Assembly (NCBI GenBank): GCA_913041775.1
Contig: CAJWJW010000057.1
Span: 1-8,189, forward strand
Direction: 5' to 3'
Source: an uncultured Flavobacteriales bacterium
GTDB taxonomy: Bacteria; Bacteroidota; Bacteroidia; Flavobacteriales; UBA7430
DNA: 8,189 bases
Shown here: positions 6,560 to 8,189 of the stretch, piece after piece
How the letters are laid out: each line of letters opens with the position of its first letter
How positions within the stretch are numbered: position 1 is the stretch's first letter
Position numbers and translations under genes: made by a program
Notes under the pieces: model-generated
The model's database searches: none
Told to the model about the DNA's origin: nothing
What the model saw: the letters and a program-made list of their open reading frames with translations, nothing else

Positions 6560-7345
6560 TTATAGCTTGATAAGCTTTAAGTCAAATTCATCTCTAGCAT
6601 TCAAAAAAGGCAATTTCTTTCTGATAGCACCTAAATGTTTTTTAGAAAGACTCACCTCTACCCAACCTTCCCCATTTTCAGGTGCAATTGCAATTAAATC
6701 GCCCATTGGATCTAAGACTTGAGAATGGCCGGAATAGCTAGCTTTATAAGCATCTACTCCAACTCTATTCACACCAATTATATAAGCTTGATTTTCTATA
6801 GCACGAGCTTGTAATAATACATCCCAAGCAGCAATTCTTTTGCTAGGCCAATTGGCTACATAAAAACACAAATCGTAGTTAACATCGTTTCTAGAAAAAA
6901 CAGGGAATCTTAAGTCGAAACATATTAGTGGACAAATTCGCCAGCCTTTATAATCAATAATTAGCCTATCTATTCCTGCAGAAAACTCTTTTTGTTCATT
7001 TATTAAACTAAACAAATGCCTTTTATCGTAGCATTTAATTAGCCCACTGGGTTCCACCCACAATAAGCGATTGTAAATTTTACCAGCATCTTTTATCATG
7101 AGAGAACCACAAATTACAGACTGATGTTTTGTTGCCATCTCTTTCATCCAAGCGACAGTATCACCATCCATAGGCTCTGCTAAATGAGTAGCTTCTACAG
7201 AAAATCCAGTAGCAAACATTTCTGGTAATAGAATGATATCTACCGCTTCAATCGAGGCAAAATAAATTTCTATTTGATTCCGGTTTTGTAAAGGATTCTC
7301 CCAAGAAATATCAGATTGAAGTAAGGCTATTTTTAAATTTTCCAT
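6560..7345 (-). CDS. yafV: Omega-amidase / nitrilase-superfamily amidohydrolase (YafV/Nit2 type)
   Basis: Carbon-nitrogen hydrolase of 261 residues, close to the 256 of E. coli YafV. Members remove the amide from alpha-ketoglutaramate or alpha-ketosuccinamate, giving the keto-acid and ammonia, and so clear by-products of glutamine and asparagine transamination. The Glu-Lys-Cys triad is visible: Glu42 in L-L-P-E-M-F, Lys108 in Y-D-K-R-H-L-F and Cys142 in I-C-F-D-L-R-F-P. The segments Y-V-A-N-W-P and A-R-A-I-E-N-Q-A-Y-I-I-G-V-N-R-V-G match YafV closely and set it apart from other nitrilase branches. The start ATG (7343-7345) gives the typical opening I-A-L-L-Q-S-D-I-S-W-E-N. It is cytoplasmic, with no signal peptide. 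It stands alone on the minus strand, converging with the lipoprotein gene and diverging from the broken secreted-protein gene. Confidence 0.93.
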   Translation of the reverse strand: MENLKIALLQSDISWENPLQNRNQIEIYFASIEAVDIILLPEMFATGFSVEATHLAEPMDGDTVAWMKEMATKHQSVICGSLMIKDAGKIYNRLLWVEPSGLIKCYDKRHLFSLINEQKEFSAGIDRLIIDYKGWRICPLICFDLRFPVFSRNDVNYDLCFYVANWPSKRIAAWDVLLQARAIENQAYIIGVNRVGVDAYKASYSGHSQVLDPMGDLIAIAPENGEGWVEVSLSKKHLGAIRKKLPFLNARDEFDLKLIKL

Positions 7346-7373
7346 ACAAATAGTGTTTACTTTATCAGAAAAT

Positions 7374-7381
7374 CAAAACTA
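7374..7381 (-). promoter_or_regulatory. Candidate -7 box for the omega-amidase gene
   Basis: Read on the minus strand this is TAGTTTTG, an exact fit to TAnnTTTG. It lies 28 nt upstream of the omega-amidase ATG, giving a short plausible leader of about 20 nt. A -33 TTG at the usual distance is not clear; the nearest TTTG on that strand (7412-7415) is about 30 nt away, too far for a standard promoter. Confidence 0.4.
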
Positions 7382-7393
7382 CTCTAATTAATA

Positions 7394-7438
7394 TTTGAGA
7401 GAATGTAAAAACAAATTAAATCCTATCTTTGAGAGAAT
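7394..7438 (+). repeat. 11-bp direct repeat TTTGAGAGAAT, two copies
   Basis: TTTGAGAGAAT occurs at 7394-7404 and again at 7428-7438, with starts 34 nt apart. Each TTTG forms the end of a -7-like box: AATATTTG (one mismatch to TAnnTTTG) for the first copy and TATCTTTG (exact) for the second. It could reflect tandem promoters, a duplicated regulator site or a small duplication remnant. Confidence 0.7.
7424..7431 (+). promoter_or_regulatory. Candidate -7 box for the broken secreted-protein gene (TATCTTTG)
   Basis: TATCTTTG matches TAnnTTTG exactly and lies 23 nt upstream of the ATG at 7455, predicting a start near 7438 and a leader of under 20 nt. A TTTG at 7394-7397 could act as the -33 element, but the 26-nt spacer exceeds the usual 19-21 or so. 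This is the best-placed promoter candidate in the window, and it suggests that the degraded gene may still be transcribed. Confidence 0.5.
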
Positions 7439-7454
7439 CAATATAGATATCGAA

Positions 7455-8189
7455 ATGAAAAAGTATAAACTTTTACTAATTCTACTCTTTGTAAGTAACT
7501 AAACTTTTGCTCAAACAGTAAACTATTATTTTGAACAATTCACACACAATTATAGTGAGCTTAGTAATCCAATAAGTATAAATAATGGAGAGGTTTGGGA
7601 TGACCCTGAATACACCATTTCATTGGGATTTGATTTTTCAATATTAGGAAATCAGACAAATTCTCTAATAATAGGTGGCGGTGAATTATCTGACACAACA
7701 TTAAACAATATAATCATTGCAACAGCTGCAGACCTTTCAGATAGGGCAAACAATACGAGCAACAATTCATTATCGCCTATTTCCTATCAAATTGATGGAG
7801 AAGCAGGGAAGGAAATCTGCAAAATAGAATGGAAAAATGCAGGTTTTTAGGAAGATGATGAGGGTGTTTACTATACCAATCTACAAGTTTGGATTTACGA
7901 AGAATCTAATATGATAGAGATTCATCATGGAGCCAGAAATATAGACGCAACCTTTTATTTATGGGAAGAAGATTTCAGTGGAATCCTAGAAATTGATTGG
8001 GAAACGGAAACAGGAACAGGATATATGTTAGAAGAAATAGAGGGGAACATCAGTTTGGGTATCAAAATATAGATGATTTTTACGAATCAAATACTTTTAC
8101 AAATTACCCAGAAGAAGGGAGTGTTTTTCGTTTTTACCCTGAAAATGCAATTGAAATAAATGGTTTGGAAACTACAAACCTAGAAATAC
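7455..8189 (+). pseudogene. Broken gene for a secreted beta-rich protein, running off the window end
   Basis: The frame from the ATG at 7455 encodes a clear signal peptide (M-K-K-Y-K-L-L-L-I-L-L-F-V-S-N, then stop, then T-F-A-Q-T). After the stop the same frame continues coherently with N-Y-Y-F-E-Q-F-T-H-N-Y and E-V-W-D-D-P-E-Y-T-I-S-L-G-F-D-F. Three lesions break it: TAA at 7500-7502 inside the signal peptide, TAG at 7848-7850 after W-K-N-A-G-F, and a one-base loss at GGGG (8042-8045), after which the sensible frame is G-E-H-Q-F-G-Y-Q-N-I-D-D-F-Y and stays open to 8189. Restoring one G gives E-I-E-G-E-H-Q-F. The uninterrupted product would be at least 245 residues. The style (signal peptide ending F-A-Q, Asn-rich beta strands) resembles type IX secretion cargo of Flavobacteriia, whose sorting domain would be C-terminal and outside the window. 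A 75-codon open stretch from a TTG at 7623 is only a piece of this frame. Confidence 0.85.

Larger units (their letters stand above)
7346..7454. other. Divergent intergenic region between the omega-amidase and the broken secreted-protein gene
   Basis: This 109-nt A/T-rich region must contain the start signals for both flanking genes. It holds one exact TAnnTTTG box on each strand and an 11-bp direct repeat. No open frame or stable hairpin is apparent. Confidence 0.7.

Noticed and set aside
6564..6576. AGCTT-GAT-AAGCT inverted repeat at the 3' end of the omega-amidase gene.
   Set aside because: It lies in the coding region for the last residues, has a 5-bp A/T-rich stem and no T-run, so a terminator call is unsupported.
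7623..7850. Open frame of 75 codons, as a possible small independent gene.
   Set aside because: It begins at TTG in the middle of a beta-rich domain, in the same frame as the signal peptide at 7455, with no start signal of its own. It is a fragment of the broken gene.
7455..8072. Stop-codon reassignment or programmed readthrough explaining the internal TAA and TAG.
   Set aside because: The intact genes in this window end normally at TAA or TAG without internal stops, and the broken gene also carries a frameshift, which recoding of stops would not explain.

Overview
The window reads as chromosomal DNA of a Bacteroidota bacterium, most likely in or near Flavobacteriales. The support is: low GC with a strong A/T third-position bias; the gene order fabF - rnc - IPExxxVDY-family gene - pyk, which I recall as a recurrent order in this phylum; a lipoprotein with the phylum-typical 'C-A-(x)n-P-(T/S)-G-G' N-terminus followed by a bacterial Ig-like domain; TAnnTTTG promoter -7 boxes; and start sites without strong Shine-Dalgarno sequences. 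The species cannot be named from this stretch.

Layout. Positions 1-6515 hold a co-directional plus-strand block of six genes: fabF (5' end missing; fatty-acid elongation), rnc (RNase III), a 167-residue IPExxxVDY-family protein of unknown function, pyk (pyruvate kinase), an M42-family metallo-aminopeptidase, and an Ig-like-domain lipoprotein of unknown function. Three junctions overlap (fabF/rnc by 1 nt, IPExxxVDY/pyk by 8 nt, pyk/M42 by 1 nt) and the M42/lipoprotein gap is 20 nt, so most of the block is probably one transcript. The only sizeable gap, 1838-1983, has a candidate -7 box and may hold an internal promoter. A minus-strand omega-amidase of the YafV/Nit2 type (6560-7345) converges on the lipoprotein gene across a 44-nt gap that can form a hairpin. 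A divergent 109-nt intergenic region (7346-7454) carries candidate promoters in both directions and an 11-bp direct repeat. It leads into a broken plus-strand gene for a secreted protein (7455 to beyond the window end).

How the genes relate. fabF, rnc and pyk are core housekeeping genes (lipid synthesis, RNA processing, lower glycolysis) joined by tight translational linkage. The IPExxxVDY protein is the least understood stable member of that linkage. The M42 peptidase and omega-amidase suggest peptide and amide-nitrogen salvage, but no single pathway joins them to the rest.

The most unusual item is the broken gene at the right end. One reading frame gives a signal peptide and a coherent beta-rich secreted protein, but it is interrupted by an in-frame TAA inside the signal peptide, an in-frame TAG about 116 codons later, and a one-base frameshift at a G-run. 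I see no tRNA, rRNA, CRISPR array, insertion sequence, phage gene or defence system in the window, and nothing that clearly qualifies as a new multi-gene system.
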